The position numbers and the translations under genes are program-made. The notes beneath the pieces were generated by a model. The model searched no databases, was not told the origin of the DNA, and saw only the letters and a list, made by a program, of their open reading frames with translations. DNA of 53,857 nt from Gammaproteobacteria bacterium (GTDB lineage Bacteria; Pseudomonadota; Gammaproteobacteria; Poriferisulfidales; Poriferisulfidaceae): contig JAPPLD010000029.1 in NCBI GenBank assembly GCA_028819565.1, positions 98,998-152,854 on the forward strand. The letters are read 5' to 3'. Positions 36,258 through 49,269 of this stretch are shown here, one piece after another (position 1 is the stretch's first letter; every line of letters starts with the position of its first letter).

Positions 36258-36991
36258 ATTTCCGGATTACCCTGATGCTGGCGCTGATGCTGGCGGTCTC
36301 CGGCGCGCCCGCGCAAGAGGAAGACGCTGAATTTCCGTTGTCGCGCGCGGCCGTACGCCTAATGCTGGAGCAGGCCGACGACGCAGCCCTGAAAGCGCAG
36401 GAACGCCATTTCCCGGAGCATTACGATGCTTTGATCTCCCAATTAGTCGAACTCAAGCGGAGTGATGATCCGGAGCAGGCAAGCCTGACGCTGGCCCGGG
36501 CGTCACGGCAGAACTGGACCCGATACAACGAACTGGTGCGCCAGGGCGACCCGGCCGATTGGCGCGAACTGGTGATTAAACGGAGAGAGCTGTTTGCATT
36601 GATCGGCAAGACCGATGGCGCCGAACGATGTCTTGCCTACGAATACCAGGGCACGCAAGCGCTAACCACCAGCGGCAACCCGGCCTATCGAAAGCCGGCA
36701 AGCGCCTATATCGGACTGTTCATCAGCGCGGCGGCACGGGCGCGGAACGCGCCCCGGCAATGGCGGGAGACCCAAACCGCAGACCTGGACCTGCTGTATG
36801 CCACCCTTGAGGCTCAGGAACCCGATCCCGCACTGCTGGCCGCCTTGCGTCCCGAAGACGCAGTACATCCGCGGTTCTGCGAAGCCATGGTCGCGGTCAT
36901 GGATGCTGCCCTGACGCTGGAAGGCGAGCCGGGGGCCTTGGTTTGGCGGTTCCTCGTGACGACGGGAAGCGTAGAGGAACCCGAGGACTAA
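36254..36991 (+). CDS. Small exported protein co-transcribed with the RND pump
   Basis: The 245-residue protein is not recognised. It has a clear signal peptide (MNFRITLMLALMLAVSGAPAQ, cleavage near 21). The rest is soluble and mostly helical, with no obvious catalytic motif. Two cysteines (ERCLAYE and HPRFCEAM) could form a disulfide. Its ATG overlaps the permease stop (ATGA), so it is translated with the pump and may be a periplasmic accessory. A longer in-frame start lies within the permease gene and was not chosen. Confidence 0.7.
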   Translation: MNFRITLMLALMLAVSGAPAQEEDAEFPLSRAAVRLMLEQADDAALKAQERHFPEHYDALISQLVELKRSDDPEQASLTLARASRQNWTRYNELVRQGDPADWRELVIKRRELFALIGKTDGAERCLAYEYQGTQALTTSGNPAYRKPASAYIGLFISAAARARNAPRQWRETQTADLDLLYATLEAQEPDPALLAALRPEDAVHPRFCEAMVAVMDAALTLEGEPGALVWRFLVTTGSVEEPED

Positions 36992-37017
36992 ATCGTTCCG
37001 CGTTTTTCAGCGCACCT

Positions 37018-39030
37018 TCACAGCAGCGGCGCGATCACCAGGCTGACGATCGCCATGACATTGATCAGGATGTTCATGGAAGGCCCGGACGTATCTTTGA
37101 ACGGATCGCCAACCGTGTCGCCAACCACACAAGCATGGTGCGAATCGGATCCCTTGCCGCCATGATGGCCCTTTTCTACATATTTCTTGGCGTTGTCCCA
37201 AGCTCCGCCTGCATTCGCCATCATCAGCGCCAGAAGCACGCAACCGAGCAACGCCCCGCCAAGCATCCCACCTAGCGCCTGCGGGCCCAGTCCGAACCCG
37301 ACGACCACCGGCGCAATGACGGCCAGCGCCCCGGGCGGGATCATTTTCCATAGCGCCGCCTTCGTCGCAATATCCACGCAACGGATCGTGTCCGGTTTTC
37401 CGGTGCCTTCCAGCAGGCCCGGAATCTCCTTGAACTGGCGACGGATCTCCTTGATCATCTCAAACGCGGCATCTCCTACCGCGGTCATGGTGAGCGCCGC
37501 GACAATGAACGGGAACGTCCCGCCAATAAACAGGCCGACCAGCACCAGCGGGTCGTTTAGCCGAAGCTCGACGGCGGCGCCCTGGCCGTGGGCGACTTCA
37601 GCCAAGAACGCCGTAATGATAGCCAGCGCCGCAAGTGCGGCGGCGCCTATCGCGAACCCTTTCCCAATCGCGGCCGTCGTGTTGCCGACTTCGTCGAGCG
37701 TATCGGTGATGTGTCGGGTTTCCTCGCCCAATTCAGCCATTTCCGCAATGCCGCCAGCGTTGTCCGCCACGGGTCCGTAAGCATCAATCGCCATGGTCAT
37801 GCCGACCGTGGCCAGCATCCCGACCGCAGCGATGCCAACCCCGTAGAGGCCTGCCACCATATGCGCGAAATAAATAATGGCGGCGATGGACAGTACCGGA
37901 ACGGCCACCGACTGCATGCCGGTTGCAAGACCCCGGATCATGACCGTGGCGGGGCCGGTCTCCGATGCGTTGGCAATCCGCCGCACCGGCGAACCCGCCG
38001 TGAAATATTCCGTCACCAAGCCGATGATGATGCCGCCGACGGCGCCGGCCAGCACCGCGATCCAGATGCCGGAAGCTAATTCGAAGTACCCGATGATGAA
38101 GTGCGCCAGCACGATGAACAGCACGGCCGAACCGAAAGTACCCAAGCGCAAGGCGGCATCAGGCCGGCTGTGCACCCGGCTGCGGACCAGCAGGATACCG
38201 ATCATGGAGCACGCAATCCCGGTCGACGCCAGTGCCAACGGTAGAAACATCAGTACCTGCTGGGGCCCCAAATCCGCCAGTACCATCGCTGGCAGGGTGG
38301 ACGCCAGAGCGATGGTCGCGATGATCGACCCGCAGTACGACTCGAAGATGTCCGACCCCATGCCGGCGATATCGCCGACGTTGTCGCCGACGTTGTCGGC
38401 AATCACCCCTGGATTCCGGGGATCGTCCTCCGGGATTCCCGCTTCAATCTTGCCGACCAGGTCCGCGCCCACGTCCGCGCTCTTGGTGTAGATGCCCCCG
38501 CCAACACGCGAGAACAGAGCCACCGAGGAAGCGCCCATGCCGAAGCCGTGGATGATATGCGCGGTCGCCGGGTCCTGTCCATAGATCAGGTAGAGCGAGC
38601 CTAAGCCCAGAAGGCCGACCGCGGCAATGGTCAGGCCCATGATCGAGCCACCGTAAAAAGCCAGAGACAGCGCGGTCGGGGCGCCCGCCATATTGGCCGC
38701 CACGGCCGTGCGGACATTGGCCCGGGTCGCCGTGTACATGCCAATGAGGCCAGCCAGCGACGAGCAGGCCGCTCCTGTCAGGAAAGCGGCCATGGTGTGG
38801 ACCCCCAGGTCGGACAGGGCGATGGCGACCGCCACGGCCGCGGTAAACAGGTACATCACCAGATATTCGCGGCGCATGAACGCCATGGCGCCCTGCTGGA
38901 TCTCCCGGGCAATCTCGGCAACCCGTCCATGGCCCGCGGGATAGCGCAGGATGATGCGGTACAGAAGAAGAGCTGCCAATAGTCCGGCAGCCCCCAGCAC
39001 CAGCGGCATATGATCAAGTGAAATGTTCAA
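37018..39030 (-). CDS. hppA: Membrane-bound ion-pumping pyrophosphatase HppA
   Basis: The 670-residue polytopic protein couples pyrophosphate hydrolysis to proton (or sodium) export. It has about 16 hydrophobic segments and the active-site motifs [17 protein letters not shown] (about 187-203), DNVGDNVGD (about 219-227) and, near the C-terminus, [14 protein letters not shown]. The segment [10 protein letters not shown] has Ala and Gly where K+-independent enzymes have Lys and Thr, so it belongs to the K+-dependent subfamily. H+ versus Na+ cannot be decided by eye. The start is TTG, supported by GGAAGGAG 7 nt upstream. Confidence 0.95.
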   Translation of the reverse strand: MNISLDHMPLVLGAAGLLAALLLYRIILRYPAGHGRVAEIAREIQQGAMAFMRREYLVMYLFTAAVAVAIALSDLGVHTMAAFLTGAACSSLAGLIGMYTATRANVRTAVAANMAGAPTALSLAFYGGSIMGLTIAAVGLLGLGSLYLIYGQDPATAHIIHGFGMGASSVALFSRVGGGIYTKSADVGADLVGKIEAGIPEDDPRNPGVIADNVGDNVGDIAGMGSDIFESYCGSIIATIALASTLPAMVLADLGPQQVLMFLPLALASTGIACSMIGILLVRSRVHSRPDAALRLGTFGSAVLFIVLAHFIIGYFELASGIWIAVLAGAVGGIIIGLVTEYFTAGSPVRRIANASETGPATVMIRGLATGMQSVAVPVLSIAAIIYFAHMVAGLYGVGIAAVGMLATVGMTMAIDAYGPVADNAGGIAEMAELGEETRHITDTLDEVGNTTAAIGKGFAIGAAALAALAIITAFLAEVAHGQGAAVELRLNDPLVLVGLFIGGTFPFIVAALTMTAVGDAAFEMIKEIRRQFKEIPGLLEGTGKPDTIRCVDIATKAALWKMIPPGALAVIAPVVVGFGLGPQALGGMLGGALLGCVLLALMMANAGGAWDNAKKYVEKGHHGGKGSDSHHACVVGDTVGDPFKDTSGPSMNILINVMAIVSLVIAPLL

Positions 39031-39045
39031 GGTTTGGCTCCTTCC
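39028..39045 (-). promoter_or_regulatory. Strong Shine-Dalgarno fixing the TTG start of hppA
   Basis: GGAAGGAG (39038-39045 on the minus strand), a 7-nt spacer and TTG (39028-39030) precede the hydrophobic N-terminus. An in-frame ATG seven codons later is possible, but it would lose the good spacing. Confidence 0.6.
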
Positions 39046-39063
39046 TTTGGAGTTGGGGGTGGC

Positions 39064-39294
39064 TCAACCGCCTGTAACGGGAGGGAAAAAGGCGATTTCG
39101 TCACCGTCCTGAATTTTGGCGTCAAGCGCAGCATGCCGGGCATTGATTGCTACCAACACCCTCGCATCCGGTTCCTGCTTGACCAAGGCTTTCCAGACGT
39201 CCTGCACGCAATTCAAGCCGTTCGCTTCGATTTCAACGCTTTCGCGACCGATCCGGTCACGGAGGCTGGCAAAAAATCGAACCGTGATGCTCAT
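39064..39294 (-). CDS. moaD: MoaD/ThiS-family sulfur-carrier protein
   Basis: The 76-residue protein has a ubiquitin-like beta-grasp fold signature (ITVRFFASLRDRIGRESVEI at the N-terminus) and ends in FFPPVTGG. The C-terminal GG is thiocarboxylated in MoaD and ThiS. The N-terminal VRFFASLRD favours MoaD, the small subunit of molybdopterin synthase. The start at 39294 gives the family length; a longer frame upstream is not supported. No moaE or other molybdenum-cofactor gene is adjacent, which is unusual. It lies 33 nt downstream of, and in opposite regulatory context to, hppA's start region on the same strand. Confidence 0.8.
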   Translation of the reverse strand: MSITVRFFASLRDRIGRESVEIEANGLNCVQDVWKALVKQEPDARVLVAINARHAALDAKIQDGDEIAFFPPVTGG

Positions 39295-39377
39295 GGGCAG
39301 GGATTTTATACGGAGCATTTTACCCCTGCAGGCGTTTTGTGGCGGCTGCTGATATGGGAAAGACACGGGAGGCATCG

Positions 39378-39386
39378 TGCGATAAT
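39378..39386 (+). promoter_or_regulatory. Extended -10 placed for leaderless gpmI transcription
   Basis: TGCGATAAT (TGn plus GATAAT) ends 6 nt before the ATG at 39393 (gap GAACCG). The dapF gap (GCACCG) is similar. No Shine-Dalgarno lies at a usable distance; GGGAGG at about 39368 is 20 nt away. Confidence 0.45.
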
Positions 39387-39392
39387 GAACCG

Positions 39393-40904
39393 ATGGATCG
39401 TTGCCACCCCACTATCCTGGTCATCCTGGACGGGGTCGGCATCAACCCCGACCCCCAAAACAATGCCTTGGCGCAGGCGCGAACTCCGCGGCTGGATGCC
39501 CTGTTCTCCGAACATGCGTTCACTCAGCTGCAGGCCAGCGGTGCCGCCGTGGGCCTGCCAGACGGGCAGATGGGAAATTCCGAGGTCGGACACATGATTA
39601 TGGGATGCGGAAGCATCGTCCTACAGGATCTTGTCCGCATCGATCAAGACATCCGCGACGGCTCATTCTATGAAAACCCGGTTCTGCTGGAATCTGTCCG
39701 TGAAACGGTCTCGCGCGGCAGCCGATTGCACCTGCTCGGTCTGGTGTCCGATGGCGGGGTACATTCCCATGTCCGCCACTTGCTCGCGTTGATCGAACTG
39801 GCACGGCGCGAGGGAGCCGCGCCGCATGTCCACATGTTTACCGATGGGCGGGATGTACCACCCCAAAGCGCCTTGGGCTATCTACCCGAACTGGAGGCGG
39901 CACTCGAGGGTGTTGGCTCCATCGACACGGTCTGCGGCCGATATTACGCGATGGACCGCGATCGCCGCTGGCAGCGAACCCGGCGTGCCTTCGACGCCAT
40001 CGTTCATGGGCGAGGCGCCTCGGTCCCGGATGCGGCGGCGGCCATCCGCCAAGCTTATTCGGAAGATTGCGGCGATGAATTCATCGAGCCAGCCGTCTGT
40101 GCGGGAGCCGAACCGTTGGCACCGGAGGATCTCATCGTGTTCTTCAATTTCCGAAACGACCGCCCGCGGCAATTGGCGGAGAGCCTGAGCCAACCGGTTT
40201 TTAGGGAATTCGACCGCGGGAACTACACGCCCGTGAAATTGGTGACGATGACTGAATTCGGCCTTGACCATGGCGTGCCGGTTGCGTTCGAGGAGGCCCA
40301 ACCCGAGGTGACGCTGGCGGAAATTGTCAGCCGTCAGGGTATCTCGCAACTCCATTGTGCGGAAACCGAAAAATACCCCCACGTTACGTTTTTCTTCAAC
40401 GGCGGTCGCGAACCGCCATGGCCAGGAGAACAGCGCGTGATGCTGCCTTCGCCGAACGTCGAAACCTACGACCAATGCCCGGAGATGAGTGCAGAGGCAG
40501 TCGCGGATGCGGTAGTCGACGCCATTCGCAGCCAACAGTACGGATTCATCCTGGTCAACTTCGCCAATGCCGACATGGTTGGGCACACGGCGCAGGCAGA
40601 CGCGATTATCCGGGCAATCGAGGCGCTGGATGCCCAGGTCGGGCGAATCGTCGATGCCGCAAAAGAGCACGACATGGCCTTGATGTTGACTGCCGACCAC
40701 GGCAATTGCGATGAGATGATCGATGCGGATGGACGCCCCCACACCCAGCACACCACGCATCCGGTTCCTTGTGTCGTCATGGACCAGTCCGGACGCCATC
40801 TGCGCGATGGCGGAGGGCTTGGAAACGTGGCGCCAACCGTGTTGGACCTCATGGGCTTGGAGCGCCCGTCGGAAATGTCGATGGACAGCTTGCTGCGCTC
40901 CTGA
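39393..40904 (+). CDS. gpmI: 2,3-bisphosphoglycerate-independent phosphoglycerate mutase
   Basis: GpmI interconverts 3- and 2-phosphoglycerate using two Mn ions and a phosphoserine. The protein has 503 residues from this start. It shows ILVILDGVGINPDPQNNA at the N-terminus, the active-site Ser in MGNSEVGHMIMG (about 59-70), SDGGVHSHVRHL (about 122-133), DGRDVPP (about 152-158) and the C-terminal metal site TADHGNCDEM. An ATG at 39339 would extend it by 18 residues, but the conserved N-terminus and the promoter position favour 39393. Confidence 0.94.
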   Translation: MDRCHPTILVILDGVGINPDPQNNALAQARTPRLDALFSEHAFTQLQASGAAVGLPDGQMGNSEVGHMIMGCGSIVLQDLVRIDQDIRDGSFYENPVLLESVRETVSRGSRLHLLGLVSDGGVHSHVRHLLALIELARREGAAPHVHMFTDGRDVPPQSALGYLPELEAALEGVGSIDTVCGRYYAMDRDRRWQRTRRAFDAIVHGRGASVPDAAAAIRQAYSEDCGDEFIEPAVCAGAEPLAPEDLIVFFNFRNDRPRQLAESLSQPVFREFDRGNYTPVKLVTMTEFGLDHGVPVAFEEAQPEVTLAEIVSRQGISQLHCAETEKYPHVTFFFNGGREPPWPGEQRVMLPSPNVETYDQCPEMSAEAVADAVVDAIRSQQYGFILVNFANADMVGHTAQADAIIRAIEALDAQVGRIVDAAKEHDMALMLTADHGNCDEMIDADGRPHTQHTTHPVPCVVMDQSGRHLRDGGGLGNVAPTVLDLMGLERPSEMSMDSLLRS

Positions 40905-40939
40905 CGACTCGTACCCGAGACGTTTAAATTCACTTTTGA

Positions 40940-40967
40940 TTTGCCCGCCACCCGCTTTTCGGGCAAA
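40940..40967. promoter_or_regulatory. Palindrome between gpmI and the lipoprotein gene
   Basis: TTTGCCCG and CGGGCAAA form perfect 8-bp arms around a 12-nt centre. A possible promoter lies within it: TTGCCC (40941-40946) and CAAAAT (40964-40969), spacer 17. It could be an operator, or a hairpin ending gpmI, but no T-run follows. Confidence 0.35.
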
Positions 40968-40995
40968 ATTACCGGCTGGCTCTCCCTACATTTCC

Positions 40996-41745
40996 ATGCG
41001 ACCACGCTTTCTCCCCCTGCTGCTGTGCTTTGGCTTGGTCGGCGGGTGCGGCATCGGCCTGGACGACCTCGACTTGTCGGCGATCGACATCGGACTCGGC
41101 GATGATACCGGTGACAACGAAATCGAGGCCGGCGCCAAGGATTTCGTCTCCTGCAATCTCGGCCAGGAATGCGACTATCTGTGGCAGCAGGCCCGATTTT
41201 GGCTGGAGCAGAACGCCCCTTTCTACGTCGAGCCGAAAAATGAAGTCACCCTGACCGCATTCAACCCGGAACCCGATCAATACCGTGACAAATTCCAGTA
41301 CCGGGTGACGAAGATCCCGCATCAGGGCGGCGTTGCCACCATCAAGGTGGAGGCATTTTGTTCGGACATGGAAGCTTGCGGGTTCACAACGGTTGAACAG
41401 GTCTACAAAATCAACGAATTCCTACGCAACCACAAGCGCGCACTGAATGAGGGTCTGGTCGAACTGGAGAGATACGACGAGCCGGAACTGCCCCGAACCA
41501 CGAAACTGATCGACGAGGAAACCGATAGCGCGCTCTCCGACATTTCACTGGAGAAGGAATACCGCCGCGGCCAGTTCCACAGCCAAGCCCAAGATGCGCT
41601 GGTCGGCGCGGGCTGCCTGAAACAAAGCAAAATGTCGCTACTTAAGTCCGATGGCGGTGAAGATTTGTATGAGGTCAGTTGCCTGACCGGAATTCGCCAC
41701 GTTGTGTTTCGCTGCACCCGGGACGGGTGCTCCGTTCTTCAGTAA
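40996..41745 (+). CDS. Predicted lipoprotein of unknown function
   Basis: The 249-residue protein has a signal peptide with a lipobox: LLLCFGLVGGC puts the lipidated Cys at about residue 18. After it comes an acidic linker rich in Asp and Gly (GLDDLDLSAIDIGLGDD). The rest is soluble with several further cysteines (SCNLGQECDY, FCSDMEACG, AGCLKQ, VSCLTG, RCTRDGC), so disulfides in the periplasm are likely. I do not recognise a family. A longer frame begins inside gpmI and was rejected in favour of the lipoprotein start. Lgt encoded at 19509 would be its modifying enzyme. Confidence 0.75.
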   Translation: MRPRFLPLLLCFGLVGGCGIGLDDLDLSAIDIGLGDDTGDNEIEAGAKDFVSCNLGQECDYLWQQARFWLEQNAPFYVEPKNEVTLTAFNPEPDQYRDKFQYRVTKIPHQGGVATIKVEAFCSDMEACGFTTVEQVYKINEFLRNHKRALNEGLVELERYDEPELPRTTKLIDEETDSALSDISLEKEYRRGQFHSQAQDALVGAGCLKQSKMSLLKSDGGEDLYEVSCLTGIRHVVFRCTRDGCSVLQ

Positions 41746-41762
41746 GTCTGCCCCAAGCAGAC
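41714..41762. terminator. Two hairpins between lipoprotein gene and xthA
   Basis: GCACCCG-GGA-CGGGTGC (41714-41730) lies in the last codons of the lipoprotein gene. GTCTGC/GCAGAC (41746-41762) lies immediately after its stop. They separate convergent genes and may terminate both. Neither has a strong T-run. Confidence 0.35.
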
Positions 41763-41771
41763 CCACCGTAC

Positions 41772-42536
41772 TTAGCTGAATTCCGCCACCACGGGAGTGT
41801 GGTCCGAAGGACGCTCCCAGCGACGTGGGGTCTTGTCGATATAGCAAGCCGTGCAAAGTGCCGCGGCAACCGGACTGGCGAGAATCAGGTCAATGCGCAG
41901 TCCAATGTTGCGGCGGAATGCTCCCTGCCGGTAATCCCACCAGCTGAAACTCTCCGGTTCTTGTTCGAATCGCCTGAAACAATCTTCGAAGCCTATTCCT
42001 TTGATCGTCGCCAATGCTTCGCGTTCCGGCGTCGAGCACAGGATCCGTTCTCGCCAAAGATCCGGATCGTGTACGTCCTCATCTGCGGGTGCGATATTGA
42101 AATCGCCCAAGATCAGGTAACGTTCATACTTCTGTGAATCTAGCGCAACGAACTCGGCCACTTTCGCCAACCAGTGAAGCTTGTGGTCGTACTTGGGGTC
42201 GCCGACTTCCCGTCCGTTGACGACATACAGGTTGAGAATTCGCCATTCCTCGACCGTCACGCCCAAGATCCTGCGGTCCGGATCGTCCAGCCCCGGGATG
42301 TCGGTCGTAATCTCCGTGGCCGGCTGCTTCGCCAGCACGGCGACGCCGTTGTAGGTTTTCTGGCCAGCGAAGGTTGCCTTATATCCGGCTTGTTCGATCT
42401 CCTCGAGCGGAAAATCCACATCTACTACTTTGGTTTCCTGCAGGCATAGAACATCGATCGGGTTGTCTTGTAGCCAATCCAGCACGTGTGGCAAGCGTAC
42501 CCGCAGTGAGTTGACGTTCCAGGTTGCGGCCTTCAT
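41772..42536 (-). CDS. xthA: Exodeoxyribonuclease III (AP endonuclease)
   Basis: The 254-residue protein belongs to the ExoIII/APE1 endonuclease-exonuclease-phosphatase family and acts in base-excision repair. Motifs in order are TWNVNSLRVR (about 5-14), LCLQETK (about 31-37), VVNGREVG (about 103-110), LGDFNIAP (about 143-150) and the C-terminal SDHTPVVAEF. The ATG at 42536 overlaps the prlC stop by 4 bp (ATGA); a longer frame upstream lies inside prlC. The length is near the family's 255-270. Confidence 0.94.
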   Translation of the reverse strand: MKAATWNVNSLRVRLPHVLDWLQDNPIDVLCLQETKVVDVDFPLEEIEQAGYKATFAGQKTYNGVAVLAKQPATEITTDIPGLDDPDRRILGVTVEEWRILNLYVVNGREVGDPKYDHKLHWLAKVAEFVALDSQKYERYLILGDFNIAPADEDVHDPDLWRERILCSTPEREALATIKGIGFEDCFRRFEQEPESFSWWDYRQGAFRRNIGLRIDLILASPVAAALCTACYIDKTPRRWERPSDHTPVVAEFS

Positions 42537-44572
42537 GCCGCCAAACCCATCTGTTTCAGCAACGCGTCCGGGCTTGGCGGGCGCCCCCGAAACGCCTCGA
42601 ACATCTCGGCGGCCGATCGCACGCCACCGGCAGAGAGGACGCAGTCCGAAAAGCGTTTTGCCGTCGCCTTGTTGAACAGACCTTCCTCTTGGAAAGCTGC
42701 GTAGGTGTCCCCGGAAAGTACTTCCGCCCACTTGTAGCTGTAGTAGCCCGCCGTATAGCCCCCGGAGAAAATGTGCTCAAAACTGTGCGCGGTTCGGACG
42801 AATTCCGGCGTTTCCATTACATCGATCTCGCGGCGAACTTCAGCTAGCAACTCCTCAATCTGCGCACCATCTTCCGGCTGGTATTCCAGATGCAGCCGAA
42901 AATCGAACAGCGCGAATTCCAGTTGGCGCATCAAATCCAGACCCGCATTGAAAATTCGACTGTCGCGCAAACGCTCCGCCATGTCTTCCGGCAATGGCTG
43001 GCCGGTTTGGTAGTGACGCGCGAAACGATTCAACACTTCGGGTTCCCAACACCAGTTCTCCATCCATTGGCTGGGCCACTCAACCGCATCCCACTCTACT
43101 CCCTCGATTCCAGAAACTCCGGCGCAATCGACCCGAGTCAGCATGTGATGCAAGCCATGCCCGAATTCGTGGAACAGGGTGACGACGTCCGTGTGCCCGA
43201 ACAGTGCCGGCGTATCGGCCGTTGGCGGCGAACCATTGCAAGTCAGGTAGGCCACGGCTGGTTGTGTGCTTGACCCGCGACGGCGACGATGGGCGCAGGT
43301 TCCCATCCAGGCTCCCCCGTGCTTGTGCGGGCGGGCGTACGGATCTAGGTAAAACTGCCCTAGAAGTTCCCCGTGCGCATCACAGATCTCGTAGAACCTT
43401 ACGTCCGGGTTCCAGACTTCTACGTCGTCGCGCTGGGATATCTTCAGTTGGAAAAGGTCTGCGGCGAGATCCAGCATTCCCTGGATTGTTGTGTCTGCCG
43501 CAAAAAACGGCTTGAGTTCCGCTTCCCGCAACCCATACCGACTGATTCGAAGATGCTCCCTGACCCAAGCCTGATCCCAACGCTGCAAGTCTTCCAGACC
43601 TAATTCATTTCGAGCAAATTCCCGGAGTTCCCCCCATTCATTTTTGGCCTGTTCCCGGGCACGCTCCATCAGATCATGGAGAAAATCCAGCACCTGCGAG
43701 GGAGTTTCAGCCATTCGCGTAGCCAAGGCATGGTCTGAAATTGTTTCGAAATCAATTAATTGTGCTTGTTCATGGCGTAAGCGGAGAATTTTCTCAATCA
43801 AATCGGTGTTGTCATATTTCCCAGCGTGCGGCCCTTGGTCCGATGCGCGAGTCGTGTATGCCACATAAACTTCACGGCGGAGGTTCCGATCATCCGCGTA
43901 AGCAAGAATTGCCTGTACGCTGGGAGGCATGAGGCTGATCCGCCATCCATCCAAACCGTGTGCCTCGGCATCGGCACGCAGCATCTCCCGGTGAGGAGGC
44001 GGCACGCCCTCCAAACGCGTCTCTTCCTCGAGCACCAGTGACCAAGCACCAGTCGCATCGGTAACATTGTCTGTAAAGCGGGCGCAACAGGCTGCCAACT
44101 CCTGCTCAATCTCCGCAAAACGCTTCTTTTTCTCTTCTGGTAGGTGGACACCTCCCAGCCGATAATCTCTCAGAGCAAGAACGACTTCCTTCTGGCGCGG
44201 TGCCGACAAATCCGACCAAGCACTACTTTCGCGAAGTTTCTTGAAATTCAAGTATAATTCTTTATTATGCAGTAATTCTGTACTATATTCCGTTATTTTA
44301 TTCAAACATGTGTTATAAGATTCCCTCCATTCGGGGCTGTCGCAGACTGCGCGAAGGTGTTGGATCGGGGAAAATGCTTCTTCGAGCCGGCTCCCCATCT
44401 CCTCTAGGGGAAGCAACAGCGAGACTTCGTCCGGAGGATCCGGATTCAGGTCTTTAATCCGGACCCGATTATCGGCAAGGATTGATTCGATCGCCGGGCA
44501 TGCGTGTTCCGGAAGGATCCGGTCGAACGCCGGCAGCGGCCGCTCCTCCAGAAGGGGGTTGGCCGAGCCCAT
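42533..44572 (-). CDS. prlC: Oligopeptidase A (M3 family)
   Basis: PrlC is a cytosolic zinc metallopeptidase that degrades oligopeptides, including signal peptides. The 679-residue protein matches the M3 family length. It carries the zinc site HEFGHGLHHML (about 466-476), with the third ligand Glu in the following GIEGVEWDAVEWPSQ segment. The N-terminal region is helical. It begins 5 nt after the gyrB stop and is followed by xthA (4-bp overlap), so gyrB, prlC and xthA may share a transcript. Confidence 0.94.
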   Translation of the reverse strand: MGSANPLLEERPLPAFDRILPEHACPAIESILADNRVRIKDLNPDPPDEVSLLLPLEEMGSRLEEAFSPIQHLRAVCDSPEWRESYNTCLNKITEYSTELLHNKELYLNFKKLRESSAWSDLSAPRQKEVVLALRDYRLGGVHLPEEKKKRFAEIEQELAACCARFTDNVTDATGAWSLVLEEETRLEGVPPPHREMLRADAEAHGLDGWRISLMPPSVQAILAYADDRNLRREVYVAYTTRASDQGPHAGKYDNTDLIEKILRLRHEQAQLIDFETISDHALATRMAETPSQVLDFLHDLMERAREQAKNEWGELREFARNELGLEDLQRWDQAWVREHLRISRYGLREAELKPFFAADTTIQGMLDLAADLFQLKISQRDDVEVWNPDVRFYEICDAHGELLGQFYLDPYARPHKHGGAWMGTCAHRRRRGSSTQPAVAYLTCNGSPPTADTPALFGHTDVVTLFHEFGHGLHHMLTRVDCAGVSGIEGVEWDAVEWPSQWMENWCWEPEVLNRFARHYQTGQPLPEDMAERLRDSRIFNAGLDLMRQLEFALFDFRLHLEYQPEDGAQIEELLAEVRREIDVMETPEFVRTAHSFEHIFSGGYTAGYYSYKWAEVLSGDTYAAFQEEGLFNKATAKRFSDCVLSAGGVRSAAEMFEAFRGRPPSPDALLKQMGLAA

Positions 44573-44577
44573 TCTCT

Positions 44578-48106
<3,529 letters not shown>

Positions 48107-48111
48107 GGAGT

Positions 48112-49269
48112 TCAGGCCTTCATCGGCATGATGATATGTTTGCTGCTTCCCTCCGAGGGGGTGATCAACATACTGCTGCTTCCATCATTCACCGCCAGCA
48201 CGGCATCAGAGCCGCCCAAAGCTTGGAGCGAATCTATCAAGTATTTGATATTTATAGAAATTTTTACTTCTTCTTCTGCGCCGTCATCCCGATCGGTCTT
48301 CATTTCGACCTGTTCCTCGCCGGTGTCGCCCTTGTTGTTCCTGGCACCGATTTCAAGGTTTTCGCCGTCCTTGAACGTGAGGATGACCGCCTGCGTCAAC
48401 TCGTCCGTAACTGGAATGATTCGTTCTGCGGCCTTAATCAACGCTTCCCGGCCGACTTCGGCCCGCACTTTCCGTTCTGCTGGCACCACGGTGCGGTAAT
48501 CGGGGTATTTCCCGTCCACCAGCATCGTGTGGAATGCGCATCGGTCCCCCGACAGCTCCAGCCTCAGGTGGTTTCCGGCCAGATGGAGGACCAGATCCTG
48601 CTCCTGGTCGGTTAGGATCTTGGTCAATTCTTCGACTCCCTTGCTGGGAATGATCGGCTGCACCGGCTCGGCCACTCCCGTCTGGATTGCATGTTCGGCG
48701 ACGGCCATGCGATGCCCGTCCGTCGCGACCGCGGTTACCGAGTCGGGGCCGACATCAAGCAGGACTCCGAGCAGGTAGTACCGCATATCGTTCTGGGCCA
48801 TCGCGTATCGGACGCTGGAGAGCAGTGAGCGGAGAACGTTCTCGGGTAGAGAAAGTTCGTATTCGTCGTCCTGGGAGGTGATGCCCGGGAATTCGTTGGC
48901 ATCCACGACGACCAGCTTGTAGCGGCTGCGCCCGTGTGAAACGTTCATGGCCTTGCCGTCCCCCTCAAGCTCAAAGCAAATCTCTGCATCAGCAGAAAAC
49001 CGGGAGCAGATATGCAAGAGGGTCGAGGCCGGCACGGTGCAGGGCTTGAGGTCTTCGCCCTCTACTGGGATATGGAATGCCAGGCGCAAGGTGTTGTCTG
49101 TCGCAGTGAACCGCACACCGCCTTTCTCCGGTTCGATTAGGATGCTCGCCACCGCGTTGACGGCATCGGTACCTGACACAGACGCATTCAGGGATGCCGC
49201 GTCCGGCGCGGTACTGGCGAGCTTCCGGAGCGGATCGACGAGCGCCTGCTGTTCAATAGTGAATTTCAT
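48112..49269 (-). CDS. dnaN: DNA polymerase III beta clamp DnaN
   Basis: DnaN is the sliding clamp of the replicative polymerase. The protein has 385 residues, slightly longer than E. coli's 366, because of an insertion rich in acidic residues near 315-335 (NNKGDTGEEQVEMKTDRDDGAEEEV). The N-terminus MKFTIEQQALVDPLRKLAS and the C-terminal VMPMKA-type end (IIMPMKA) are clear. The start is fixed by homology and has no Shine-Dalgarno. It is followed by recF after 5 nt and preceded by a 196-nt gap from dnaA. Confidence 0.96.
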   Translation of the reverse strand: MKFTIEQQALVDPLRKLASTAPDAASLNASVSGTDAVNAVASILIEPEKGGVRFTATDNTLRLAFHIPVEGEDLKPCTVPASTLLHICSRFSADAEICFELEGDGKAMNVSHGRSRYKLVVVDANEFPGITSQDDEYELSLPENVLRSLLSSVRYAMAQNDMRYYLLGVLLDVGPDSVTAVATDGHRMAVAEHAIQTGVAEPVQPIIPSKGVEELTKILTDQEQDLVLHLAGNHLRLELSGDRCAFHTMLVDGKYPDYRTVVPAERKVRAEVGREALIKAAERIIPVTDELTQAVILTFKDGENLEIGARNNKGDTGEEQVEMKTDRDDGAEEEVKISINIKYLIDSLQALGGSDAVLAVNDGSSSMLITPSEGSSKHIIMPMKA

